A stretch of 64,000 bases of DNA, taken from assembly GCF_002127325.2 (NCBI RefSeq), contig NC_035435.2, positions 15,540,002 to 15,604,001 of the forward strand, in the 5' to 3' direction. A model generated the notes under the pieces. The model was given only the letters and a program-made list of their open reading frames with translations, was not told the DNA's origin and did no database searches. Shown in pieces: positions 35,951-46,375 of the stretch (positions are counted from its first letter, which is position 1; the number at the start of each line of letters is the position of its first letter). The stretch is from Helianthus annuus. Lineage: Eukaryota; Streptophyta; Magnoliopsida; Asterales; Asteraceae. Made by a program: the position numbers and the translations under genes.

Positions 35951-36652
35951 GGCCATCCGTAGTCATAAAGCCCCTTTGTGGGCGTTATGCGACACGTGTC
36001 GTGCCACGTCATACAGGGGCTTTATGGGGCGTTATGTCACTTGAGTCCGTAGTCATAAAGCCCCTACCTCATCATTACTCAATTAATTAATTTTCAATTT
36101 TTTAATTAATTTCTAAACCTTTTAAATTAAAAACATTACATTAAATAAAAAACATTAAGTTTTTTAAAGTTATTTTACAAGTATTAAAACTGCCATATTT
36201 TTTAACTTTCAAAAACAGGGACCAAATGTATTAAGCAATTGTGTATTAAGCAAAAACTTTCAAAATCAATTGTGTATTAAGCAGAAACAACAGGGACTAA
36301 ATGTGTATTAAGCAAAAACAGGGACCAAATGTGTATTAAGCAAAAACTTTCAATATCAAATACCTTCCGCCGCCTCCTGTCTTCTTCTCCAATTTTCCGG
36401 CGAGTTGGCATTCGATTTTCCGGCGACTTGGCATTCGATTTTCCTATGTCTTCTTCTCTCCTATGTCTTCTTCTCCGATTTGCAGGGACTAAGTTTGTAT
36501 AAAACCAAAACTATTCAAGAACCATCACGCCGCGAAGATTATCGCGCTTCAAAAAAATTTTCGAGCATAGCGCCCTTGGGGGCGGTGTTTCCGGCGCTAT
36601 AATGGCGCGATCTCCATTTTGGGCGGTATATCAAGCCCCACTACGTTCAACC
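35951..36652. mobile_element. PIF/Harbinger-like non-autonomous element
   Basis: Flanked by TAA on both sides (35948-35950, 36653-36655). Ends are inverse: GGCCATCCGTAGTCATAAAG at the left, and ACTACGTTCAACC at the right, whose reverse complement is GGTTGAACGTAGT. The interior has four AATGTGTATTAAGCAAAAAC-like tandem copies (about 36210-36350) and a TTCCGGCGA-rich duplicated stretch (36395-36440). No transposase. Confidence 0.7.
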
Positions 36653-36655
36653 TAA

Positions 36656-37508
36656 TTGATAATATACAAACGAATATGGCAGCCACCAAATAACAATTTA
36701 TTTATGTACATTGTACCAAAAAAAAGATTTAAGGCTTAGAACCTCGACATGGTTGCATGAAAGAATGCCACGCCCAATAACAAGCATCATTATCGCCATT
36801 ATACATACCACTTACAATAACTTTAAGATGAGCAAGAAACCATCTTCATCGATCCCATACTTCCAACAACATGACCAACAAAGAGTTTACTAAGAAACTT
36901 TATCTACATTACAAATAAACCTTAGATGAACAAATACAAACAAATGCATCTGCAGTAAGTTTAAGCCTTCGATGAACACAAAAGGTCATCGTCATAGAAA
37001 GCAGGAACCACATACACGTCCATCAAAATACACATTCAACAACCATATCGCGGAAAACAGGCCAAAAGCATATAACCAACATCATTGGTGTAAACGCAAC
37101 AAAAAGATACCAAAGGCCTAGATGTAAGAAAAAACAAATGCAAAACAAATAAGTATGAAAAAAAATACCAACGAAGTATGAAAAAAAAAAAATAGGGGAA
37201 ATGGATTTTATCACCCTAAACTAATCAATTTTGGCCATTGGCACTCCCAACTTTCACTTTGGTTTCCACCACCCCCAACTTAATACTTTATGTGTCCTAT
37301 CACCCCGTCGTTAACTAAACACTAACTTCGTTAGTAGTTTTGTTGACGTGTCATTTTTATCTGATGTGGTGTGATGATGTGTAAAAATATTTTATTTTTT
37401 TAAATATTTAAAAAGATAAAGCTCCACCACCACCTCACTCTTCCCCATTTTTCAAACCCTAACTCCAATCCTGCACTCCATCATCACAAACCACATCTGT
37501 CACTCACT
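36656..37508. other. Intergenic sequence
   Basis: AT-rich, no gene recognised. From about 37193 (GGGGAAATGGATTTTATCAC) the sequence looks like one end of another Mutator-type or similar repeat, but I found no matching second end. Confidence 0.4.
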
Positions 37509-37904
37509 TTGAACAACCCCGAACGACTCATGGTTTCGATTAGAGCCGAGAAAGAAACCGAATATCATCGAACTGTAACAGCAGCTCCGGTTGAACATGA
37601 ACATGAGTCTCATTTGGGGTCTAAATTGGGTGAAGAAAATGAAGATTATGGTGTAGAAAATGAGAGGCAGCAAGAACAAGATTGGAAGAGTGACGAGGAG
37701 TTTAAGAAGTTTATGGGTATTCCGTTAATTGAGGCTGCAATTAAGCTCGAAAAGAAACGGACATATAGAAAGCTGAAAGAGTTTGACCGAGCACGAAGAA
37801 GTGATAACCTGTTCACTGGGTTGTTTAATCGGCTGGTTCGGAATAGATTGTCTCAAGAGAACCAGAGGTTGGAGAAAGTAGAGTGGAGTTTTTACGGCTC
37901 TTGA
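37509..37904 (+). CDS. Unrecognised small ORF, possibly a captured gene fragment
   Basis: 131 residues, charged and Glu/Arg-rich, with balanced non-repetitive composition that looks more like real coding sequence than nearby chance frames (EEFKKFMGIPLIEAAIKLEK, then KRTYRKLKEFDRARRSDN). A second ATG (MVSIRAEK) may be the start. The C-terminal half is predicted helical. I do not recognise the family. It follows repeat-like sequence and precedes a SINE, so a transposon-captured exon is as likely as a host gene. Confidence 0.35.
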   Translation: MNNPERLMVSIRAEKETEYHRTVTAAPVEHEHESHLGSKLGEENEDYGVENERQQEQDWKSDEEFKKFMGIPLIEAAIKLEKKRTYRKLKEFDRARRSDNLFTGLFNRLVRNRLSQENQRLEKVEWSFYGS

Positions 37905-37939
37905 TCTCAATACGGTAATTTGATTCATCTTGAACTCCA

Positions 37940-38140
37940 TGGAGTATCATCGTGCCATCAGCGGAATCACTAGAGTATCATCGTGTCATCAGCGGAATCA
38001 CCCGATCATATTCCAATTCAGGATGAAACCCAATAAATATAGAAAAACTCTCTTGTGAGAATCGAACCCAGGACCTAATGGTTTTTAGGCCTTATCTCGC
38101 ATTCAAGATGTCACTAGGCTATAACACTTATCTCATCTTT
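37940..38140 (-). mobile_element. tRNA-derived SINE
   Basis: On the minus strand an A-box-like ATAGCCTAGTGA (38122-38111) is followed at typical spacing by GGTCCTGGGTTCGATTCTCA (38075-38056), a good B box. The tail region contains two copies of a TGATTCCGCTGATGGCACG-like unit. Edges approximate; no target duplication fixed. Confidence 0.5.
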
Positions 38141-40261
38141 AACTTTTCTAATATATTTCTATTAATTAACAAATTAACAAACTATAAATAAACAACATTT
38201 GTATGCATATAGGTGTGTACCTTATGCTTAGGGTTGTTTTAAAAAAGATTGATGTTTCATTTTTAACCCAAAGCTATTTATTTTTCTACTTATCACACAA
38301 AAAGTTTTCATCTCTTGCAATTCAACCTTACAACTTTTGTATTTTAATCTTTGGTCCTCACACTTTTCATATTCCGCTAATTTTTTGTTTTAAATTTTGC
38401 GAGTTAACACGGCGTCAAGTGTGTGTGGCTCAACGTTTTAACATTTCGTTTTATGCTTCGTACTAGATTTTGCGAGTTAACACGGCTCAACGTGCGTGTG
38501 TGGTTCAAGTTTTTACGTCGTCTATCTTTTCCCTGTTTGACAGATTCGTTACAACGTGCGGGGTCCTAAATCGACTTAATTATTATTTTCTATGTTTTAC
38601 GTTGCAGTCTAATTTCTTTACATTAATACACCGTAACTTCAGTATTGATTGTCGCTCGTGGTGGTGTGGTATTGGTGCTATTCGGCACGGTTTTACCCCG
38701 CCGCATTACGAGAGGTGGTAAATCTAGTTATACTTATTTAATAACACCGCTAAATTTGTGAATTTTTTTGTTGTATGTTTGCTATTCACAAATTAAACTC
38801 GTTCTTCTTCTATTATAAAGAGTAAAATAGTTACAAAACAAAAATTAGATGGTATGCAAATCACCTTCGAAAACGTGAGTTTATAAGATTTTATCAAAAG
38901 TGAACTTAACAAGAATACTAAAAACTTATGATTGGCTTTGGACTCATGATCTTTTTTTCAAGAGGTCAATAGAAGGGCTTAACTAATTTTTATGGGGGCG
39001 ATCAGGATTATTGTATAAAAGTAACGCTAATCACTTTTTTTCATGGGGCACAAAATATACTAAAAACATCTCGACAAAACAAATGAACTAAAAAGATTCC
39101 ATGAACATAAGATGAAACGCATATGTTAAAACTTAAAGGATAAACCACGTGTTTGCAAATTGAATCATTGTATGTATTAAAATTGCATGTTGATAAATGA
39201 AAATAATTGATAGATGACTTTTTTGTAAGCTTTTTTGGTGGCTTCTACTCTCAACCAAAGACTTTTAAAAGTTGTAATTATGGACTTCTTTTTAAGTTCA
39301 AACCCTTACCTAACCATCATATATAATCGAGTTCTAGTTGTTCATTTTTTTTTTACTTTTATAAAGTAACTTTATATACATCTTTAAATAAATTAGTTAA
39401 CTTCTTTCTAAATACATTACCAAATTTGAAATTCGTTTCAAATTTTAATTTAGTATTTAAAAAGAAAGAGAAAGAAAGAAAAGTGCGTGGAACTATGTCC
39501 AGAATTGGTTTCCAATCCTAATTTCAAATTTTGTTTTAGGCCTAAAAACATGTACTTTTGATCTAAAACCAAACATCAAACACCCCTAGCCAATAAGTTC
39601 TTAGAAGCCGTTTAAACGTCACATGTAGACTATGAACAACCACAAAAGAATATTAATGTGGAAGTATTAGCGTCCAAACATTTACTTATGTCTTATATAG
39701 TAAAGAAATATGCAAAATTATTTCATGCATCTAGTTTATTTTAATATATTGTCATAAATGTCTTTGAATATACAAACATAACTACTATTTACCAATTTAA
39801 ATTATACGCAAAAATATTGTCGGATGTCTACTTTATGTATATCTACCGTATTAACTTTCTTCTCTTATAAAGTGGGTCAGGTCAATGCATTCCTAACTTA
39901 AGATCCACAATTTCTACGATACATGAACGCAATGTGGATGAATTTATTCAATAAGTTTGATTGCTCTATATGTCTCTCATACCAATTTGTACCAACTAGT
40001 ATTATCATTTTCGTTTTGCGGTATGCACGTATAATGTATAAATGTGTGGACCATCGGGAGGGAGGGGGCAAAAGTGAAAGTGCACTAATTTTAACGTTCT
40101 TTTACTAATTTCGTGAAAATGTTAAAAGTTGAGGACGGTTAATCATGTATCATATGGTGGCGTTGATAGCCGAAAGACACAAGGGTACATGCACTAATTG
40201 GTCTTTGTTCCGATTGCTGAGTGTTATGTGCCTTATGTCTAAGGCTTGATGCAAAACTACT
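38141..40261. other. Intergenic sequence downstream of PGL copy 2
   Basis: AT-rich. Contains two diverged copies of ATTTTGCGAGTTAACACGGC (38396 and 38466), otherwise nothing I can name. Small open frames here have no domains. Confidence 0.5.
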
Positions 40262-40400
40262 ATCGAGCCAGGGGTCTCACTGGAAGCAGCCTCTCTATTC
40301 CTACGGGGTAGAGGTAAGACTATCTACATCTTACCCTCCCCAGACCCTACCAAATTTGTTTTGCTATTGGTGAGATTTACTGAGTATGATGATGATGATG
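40262..40400 (+). mobile_element. Au-like SINE fragment
   Basis: GAGCCAGGGGTCTCACTGGA, then CAGCCTCTCTA, GGGGTAGAGGTAAGAC, CTTACCCTCCCCAGACCC and a (GATGAT)n-like tail match, from memory, the 3' two-thirds of the plant Au SINE. The 5' tRNA-like part is missing or degraded. Confidence 0.7.
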
Positions 40401-40483
40401 TTATATTAAACCATGTAGTTTGAGTTTGATATGAAACCAAAATGATCAACTAGAGCCAACAAAACAAAATTAAAGCTTCCAAT

Positions 40484-40489
40484 TTTATT
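40484..40489 (-). terminator. Polyadenylation signal of PGL copy 2
   Basis: AATAAA on the minus strand, about 75 bp past the stop codon. Confidence 0.5.
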
Positions 40490-40563
40490 ACCAATTTTGA
40501 ATAAAACCACACAACTTATTAGTGCTAGAGGTACAATATTATCACGTACCATTAGAATTTAAC

Positions 40564-42176
40564 TTAAAGCTCTGAAGTAGCTTCTTTATCTAAGAACCAT
40601 GTGAGATTTTCTTCAGGTGAAACCTTCTGCACTGGCAACGGGTAACCATACGAAGCATGTTTCCCCAATGCCACCTTCACTGCATCGGCTACATCTTCTC
40701 CGGTCACAACCATTGCAATCTCGGATGCGGAGTTGATCAAAGGGAAAGTGAAAGTGATCCTATTAGAAGGCGGTTTTGGTGAGTCTTTAATGAAAGTAAC
40801 CCATTTCTTCTTCTCAAAGCGTTCGAAATGCCAGCAAAAGAGTGATGCAACGTGGCCTTCTGGACCTATTCCGACTAACATCAGGTCGAATTTAGCAAAA
40901 CCTGTAGTTGGTGATGTTTTTAGTGTATTGTTTGCTACCAAGTGTTTAAGCCGTTGCTCATATTCGTCCGCTGCTTCCTCGGGTGATAGTTTTTCTTTGA
41001 TGGGGAAGATGTTAGATGCCGGTATTGGTACCTAACATCATATATGAATAATGAGTAACACTTTTGTAAACAAATATACATTGCCCTTAGGGAAAGACAA
41101 AACGACCCACTTGAGTACTCTTGAACTAGTAGTTAGACCGGATTTTAAATAAATTTATAACGTTTAAATATTTTTCTTTTTACAAATCATATTTACTAAT
41201 TCAAGACTACATATTTTGTTTATTTAATGCTTTAGATTATGCTAACATTGTAAATCTATATCAAATTAATTATTTTGCTTAAAATAGTTATACGTACATA
41301 TTTTTTATTTTTAGATTATTCGTAACGTCATCAGATCTTTTAAAAAACGGTTCGACTAGGCCTGTAGATCGGTATGGTGGGTATTATAATGACTGGTTCT
41401 GTTATGAAAACATTTCCGGTAAGGCTAAAGTTATTTATGTTACTAAGTTATTTAAAAATTATAAGTTTTCAAATTTCATGAATTTGTCAAATTGTAGCAT
41501 ATGACTAGGAATCTAGTAGGCGTGTTTGGACTGTTTTGTGGCTAAAACAGACTATTCAACAACATCTATGAATTCATAAATTGGGAGTTGAATTTCATTA
41601 AAAACAACTTCAAATATTGTAATTTCACAAATTATGATGATATGTCATAATTCTAAACACAATCTAGCGATTTTAACATCTTCTACGGTTTAAAATATGA
41701 GCAATCGCGTAAATGAAATTAGAAGGTTATCTGGTATTTAAGTGTAAAAATCGTTTTTTTTTTTTTTTTAAACAATCGCGTAAAAACAAACTAAAATTAC
41801 CTTACTGAGAAATCCCTCGTAAGCGAGTTTGTAATTAGAATCCGGATGATCAAGAGGAACAACTCGTTCATCAAGAAAGAAAATCAACCATTTCGACCAA
41901 TCGATAGAATTAGCATACGGAGGCTCAGTTAATTTCCTGAAAAAAAATAAAACTCCAATTCATTACACAACATCAACAATAATCACAATATTCCTATGTT
42001 CATCCAACAACTAAAGATAGTTACCTGAGAGTATCGATTAGAGAACCGCCGGAGAGCACGACAGAGAAAGAACCGTTGGCCGCGATGTATTTAGCGGAGA
42101 GATGGAAGATATAGATTGCAAGAGCCACGGCTACTTGTTCCTCCGATTCGAATTTCTGAACAGTTGGTAACGCCAT
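40564..42176 (-). CDS. PGL: 6-phosphogluconolactonase, copy 2 (three exons)
   Basis: Same reaction as copy 1. Exons: 42176-42025 (152 bp), 41936-41801 (136 bp), 41031-40564 (468 bp, stop TAA). Introns are 88 and 769 bp with GT...AG ends. Exon 1 and 2 lengths are identical to copy 1, showing common origin. The spliced protein is 251 residues and no transit peptide is visible, so it is probably cytosolic. Signatures: VVLSGGSLIDTLR, a [14 protein letters not shown] block, [27 protein letters not shown]. One oddity: the usual GPDGH motif reads GPEGH, a conservative Asp to Glu change. A TATA box lies 58 bp upstream of the ATG. The gene looks intact and may be the better-expressed copy since its promoter is undisturbed. 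Confidence 0.95.
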
Positions 42177-42233
42177 TTTGTATAAATCAACCGATGTGGA
42201 GTTGAGTTGACAACTTTGACATCCATCTACCCT

Positions 42234-42241
42234 TATTTATA
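42234..42241 (-). promoter_or_regulatory. TATA box of PGL copy 2
   Basis: Minus-strand TATAAATA (context GCTATAAATAAG), 58 bp before the ATG. No equally good box is visible for copy 1; TTTAAA near 12699 is the closest. Confidence 0.65.
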
Positions 42242-42688
42242 GCAAGAGAATTACATTTGACTAATTGTTTTTATTTTTTATTATTTTTTTGATCGGCTTT
42301 ATTTTTTATTATTATTTTAATCAATTAATAAATGGACACTCTTGCCTAGAAGTGCTCATAAACTCTTCAAACCAAAGAAATTTAGCCGGTTTGACCAGTT
42401 TTAAATGTATGTGTTAATGTTTACACTAAACCATTCAAATATTACTGTTTTTCTATGAATAAACTAGAGGGAGGGGCAATCTTGACTCAAAGCCTTCTAT
42501 ATGGGTCAATTTGGGTTGCTTTTAAAATTATATGGGTTGATTTGAGTAAGATATTTTAACTAATTGGGTTATAATGGGTCACTTAAAATTCTATCATGTT
42601 ATTTTCGGATCAAAGCGGGTCGATAACATTAAAGAAATGGGTCGATGTGGGTTAGTGTCTTAAAGAAACGGGGTCGGTTCGGGTCGGG

Positions 42689-43205
42689 TTTCGTATCGTT
42701 TCGACGCAAACCGTTTCGACCCGTACAGTTTCGACCCGTACCGTTTCGACCAGTACCGTTTCGACACGAACCGTTTCAACCCGTACCGTTTCGATCCGTA
42801 CCGTTTCTACCCGTACCGTTTCGACCAGTACCGTTTCGAATCGAACCGTTTCGACCAGTACCGTTTCGACCCGTACCGTTTCGACCAGTACCGTTTCGAC
42901 CAGAAACGTTTCGAATCGAACCGTTTCAACCCGTACCATTTCGACCAGTACCGTTTCGAATCGAACCGTTTCGACCCGTACCGTTTCGACCAGTACCGTT
43001 TCGACCCGTACCGTTTCGAATCGAACCGTTTCAACGCGAACCGTTTCGGCCAATACCGTTTCGACTCGTACCGTTTCGGCCAATACCGTTTCGACGCGAT
43101 TTCGACCCGTACCGTTTCGACGCGAACTGTTTCTACGCGAACCGTTTCGACGCGAACCGTTTCGACCCGTTCCGTTTTGACCAGTACCGTTTCGAATCGA
43201 ACCCG
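42689..43205. repeat. 15 bp minisatellite (TTTCGACCCGTACCG)n, block 1
   Basis: About 34 copies with regular variants (CAGTACCG, AATCGAACCG, GCGAACCG). Because 15 is a multiple of three and the unit lacks stops, both strands are open and give repeats such as FRPVP and VETVR; these are not genes. Confidence 0.95.
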
Positions 43206-43585
43206 TTCTAATAAATCAACTACAGAAAAACGAATTCTCAATTCTAATTCCCAAACCAGACGTCTATACCATATAACTGATCATAGAAGCTTATAAATTG
43301 CCACCTTGTCATCGTATTTAAAACAAATGGCCACTGATAACAAACTATTACCAGGGCTAACAATAGCTAGGTCTAACCTAATCTAACAATTACTAAAAAA
43401 AAGAAAAAAAAAACATTATTCGACAAAGTAGAGATGGTGATGCATTACGGCTGTGTTTTTTTGGACAAAGTAGGTACATTATTCGAAGGTTACCAATCCG
43501 GACCTGTTTTAACCCGACAAAATTGCCCTTTGATGTACAATCATTTAAAAAAAAACATTTCTTAGCTAACTCGACCCGAAGCCCG

Positions 43586-43770
43586 TTCTGACCCGAACCG
43601 TTTCGATTAGTACTGTTTCGATGGGAACTATTTCGACCAGTACTGTTTCTACCCGTACCGTTTCGAATCGAACCGTTTCGACGCGAACCGTTTCGACGTG
43701 AACCGTTTCGACCAGTACCTTTTCGACCCGTACCGTTTCGATTAGTACCGTTTCGACCAGTACCGATGCG
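43586..43770. repeat. 15 bp minisatellite, block 2
   Basis: About 12 units of the same family as block 1, following ACTCGACCCGAAGCCCGTTC. Confidence 0.9.
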
Positions 43771-44032
43771 GCTAATACTACATTTAAACAGTTATAAAGT
43801 CGGTTGTTAGTTGCATGATGCAAGTTACTTTGCGTCAAAAGAACCAATTCTTTTATCTGCGTCCAACATACTCAGATTGTGTAGAAGTCAAACTAAGCTT
43901 AAGGTATCTGATTAAAATTTAAACAAGCAAGGAAGATATAGCTTCATAAGTGACCAACTTGAAAGGCTTTGGGAATTTTAACACGACAAAATTGCCCCTT
44001 AATATACAATCATTTAAAGAAAACATTTTTTT

Positions 44033-44190
44033 AACCAACCCGACCCGACCCGAAACCCGTTCTGACCCGAAACCCGTTCCGCCCGAACCCGTTTCGACCC
44101 GAACCCGTTTCGACCCGAACCAAAACAACCCTATTTTTAATTGACTCGTTTTGACCCGACCCGTTTTGACCCATGACCCGACCCAACCCG
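44033..44190. repeat. ACCCGAAACCCGTT repeats, block 3
   Basis: Related GACCCGAACCCGTTTC units. The preceding 60 bp (43980-44035) is a near copy of the sequence before block 2 (43515-43570), so repeat and flank duplicated together. Confidence 0.85.
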
Positions 44191-44708
44191 ACTCGTTTAC
44201 CAGGTCTAGAATAAACCTCTCTATTATTACTGTTTTTTCTATGAATAAACCTCTCTATTATAGTTTTTACTTTTTACCTTCCAACTTTTAATGGAAGGTG
44301 ATTTTTAAGTTTTTATAAAAATAGTTAAACAAAATTAATTATATGTGATTTGGTTTTTCTTATATTTTAATTTAAAACAACAAATTATACTTGATACTAA
44401 ATTCAAAGTCTAATAAATTCTATAAAATCATAGCTATACTTGATACTAAATTCAAAGTTTAATAAATCCTATAAAATCATAGTTCCACATATTGCATATA
44501 ATTTGTACAGATTATAAATAATTCAGGTTTAATTAAACAATAAAACTATGTGCAATTTATTTTAATAATGAATAAAAAATTTCAAATACAACTTGATAAC
44601 TCATATTTGAACAACACTTTTTTTGTTTCTTTTTATCAACAAATGGTTCTAAAGTTGGATGGGACACATCCTCGGTTGTCCTCATACGAACCAAACCAAA
44701 ACCTTTTT
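44191..44708. other. AT-rich intergenic sequence
   Basis: Contains two ACTTGATACTAAATTCAAAG direct copies (44389 and 44436). No gene. Confidence 0.5.
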
Positions 44709-44722
44709 GGTCATCAATATGT

Positions 44723-44926
44723 TTTCTTATTGGAAAGAGTGGATCAACCGGTTACCTTGGCCGCCTCTAGACGTACCCGTTCAGATTTGAATCCGTCGGC
44801 TCGCAATGCGGTACCTCCCGCTCGGTCTGGCCTAAGCCCCGTGCAGAAACCCTACTGGCCCGGGATCAAACCCGTGACCTGTGGGTAAACCTTCACCTCT
44901 TACCAGCTGAGCTGGTAGTCATTGGC
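44723..44926 (-). mobile_element. tRNA-derived SINE with 14 bp target duplication
   Basis: Flanked by GGTCATCAATATGT at 44709-44722 and 44927-44940. On the minus strand it begins with a tRNA-like head: A box TAGCTCAGCTGGTAAG-like sequence (TACCAGCTCAGCTGGTAAGA) and B box GGTTTGATCCC about 35 bp later. It ends in an A-rich tail (AATAAGAAA). Clear, nearly complete SINE insertion. Confidence 0.85.
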
Positions 44927-44940
44927 GGTCATCAATATGT

Positions 44941-46375
44941 GGTGTCAGCTTCGTCCCTCCATGCTGCATTGTGCTTATACATACATACATATATATTATA
45001 TGTAAATAGATATGTATACATAGATAAACTTTTTTCAGTTGGGTCACTGATCTTAAATGTTCCAATTTCATAAAATCAGAAATACAATTTTTTGAGTCGT
45101 CAATTCGAATTGGATAAGGTTGGTCACATAATAAAATATAATATAATAATAAAAAAACATAGTCATTAGTATTTGAAAAACAAATAGTATAAATACGATG
45201 GTTATTACAAAATAAAAAACAGATTACGTATAGATATTCGACCTCTAAGCAATAGGCTTTTCTAATTTCTTCATTTTGACTAGGGTGATAAATGAAAATG
45301 ATTTCCTTTTAGGATCCTATTATAGATCATTTAAATATATTTTTGAGGATTTATTACTTGAAGATGATGATGATTCAAGGTTTGATGGTTTCTCTTTTGA
45401 AATCTCAATATTCATAATACCTAAAAATCAAATTCAAGTTTCAACAAATTAACAATGCTAATTGTTTAATTAAGTTTCACATAATCATTCAAGTTTCAAC
45501 AAATTCATAGAAATATAGAATCAAAGATATAGATAAGTAAAAGTCTAAAATAAAATTTGGAAGTTTACCTCCCAAGAAATCTGAGTAGGTGTGTAGAGCA
45601 ATGGATAAAGGTGGGTCATGAGCGGCGATGGTGGTTAATGTACTATCAATTATACATATTTTTCATGCATAATTACCCCGAATTATATGGTACCTTTTGA
45701 AACTTTATCATTAGATACACTACCTCAATCGTTCATGTTTGATACATGTAGGTTTTCAGACACTCTGGATGAAAAGAAGTGAAAAATGACCAAAAACAGA
45801 AGAAACCAGCAAAGACACAGATACCCACGCTTGTGCCAGGCTATAGACACGACTGTGCATCTCCAGAAGTTAAGAAGTCAACCCAAGATAGCAAAAAAGT
45901 CAAACGATGTGCCAAAGCACAACCATGCATACTTAGACACAGATACCCACGCTTGTGCCAGGCCACAGGTTAAGCCTGTACGACCTAATCACTGTTTATT
46001 AACTTAATTATGTGCATTTAGACTTAATTATGTGTTAATTGAGTCCATAAAATCTAGCAAAAGGGAATTGCATGAATATTTGCATTAGTATAATCGGTAT
46101 CACATCGTCGCGTTACGATGAAACTAGTTTTAATTAGCGTTGGTAGTTATCAGGTTAACGTTTTTGTGTCGAATTTGTTCCAATATGCCTGGAACATTAA
46201 ATCGATGGAAATATTATGTGTTTGGTGCTAAAACTATATATAAACATAATATGGATATTATAGTATCGCATTTCCGGTTTTTAACGCGTAAAAGTTAATT
46301 TATTGTAAGTCCAGAGATCTTCACAAAATACCACAAACACAATCAAAGGTGCGGAAAACAATTGAAAGTGTCAAG
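44941..46375. other. Intergenic sequence with a duplicated motif
   Basis: AT-rich. ACACAGATACCCACGCTTGT plus GCCAGGC occurs twice (about 45815 and 45938) in what may be a fragment of another LTR. No gene recognised. TCAAG at 46371-46375 is the duplication of the following solo LTR. Confidence 0.5.

Noticed and set aside
38690..38730. CTAGT preceded by a weak hairpin, like a Helitron 3' end
   Set aside because: The stem is poor and no TC start or helicase sequence was found.
42645..43241. Long open frames on both strands giving FRPVP-like and VETVR-like repeat proteins
   Set aside because: Produced by a stop-free 15 bp minisatellite; no other coding signal.
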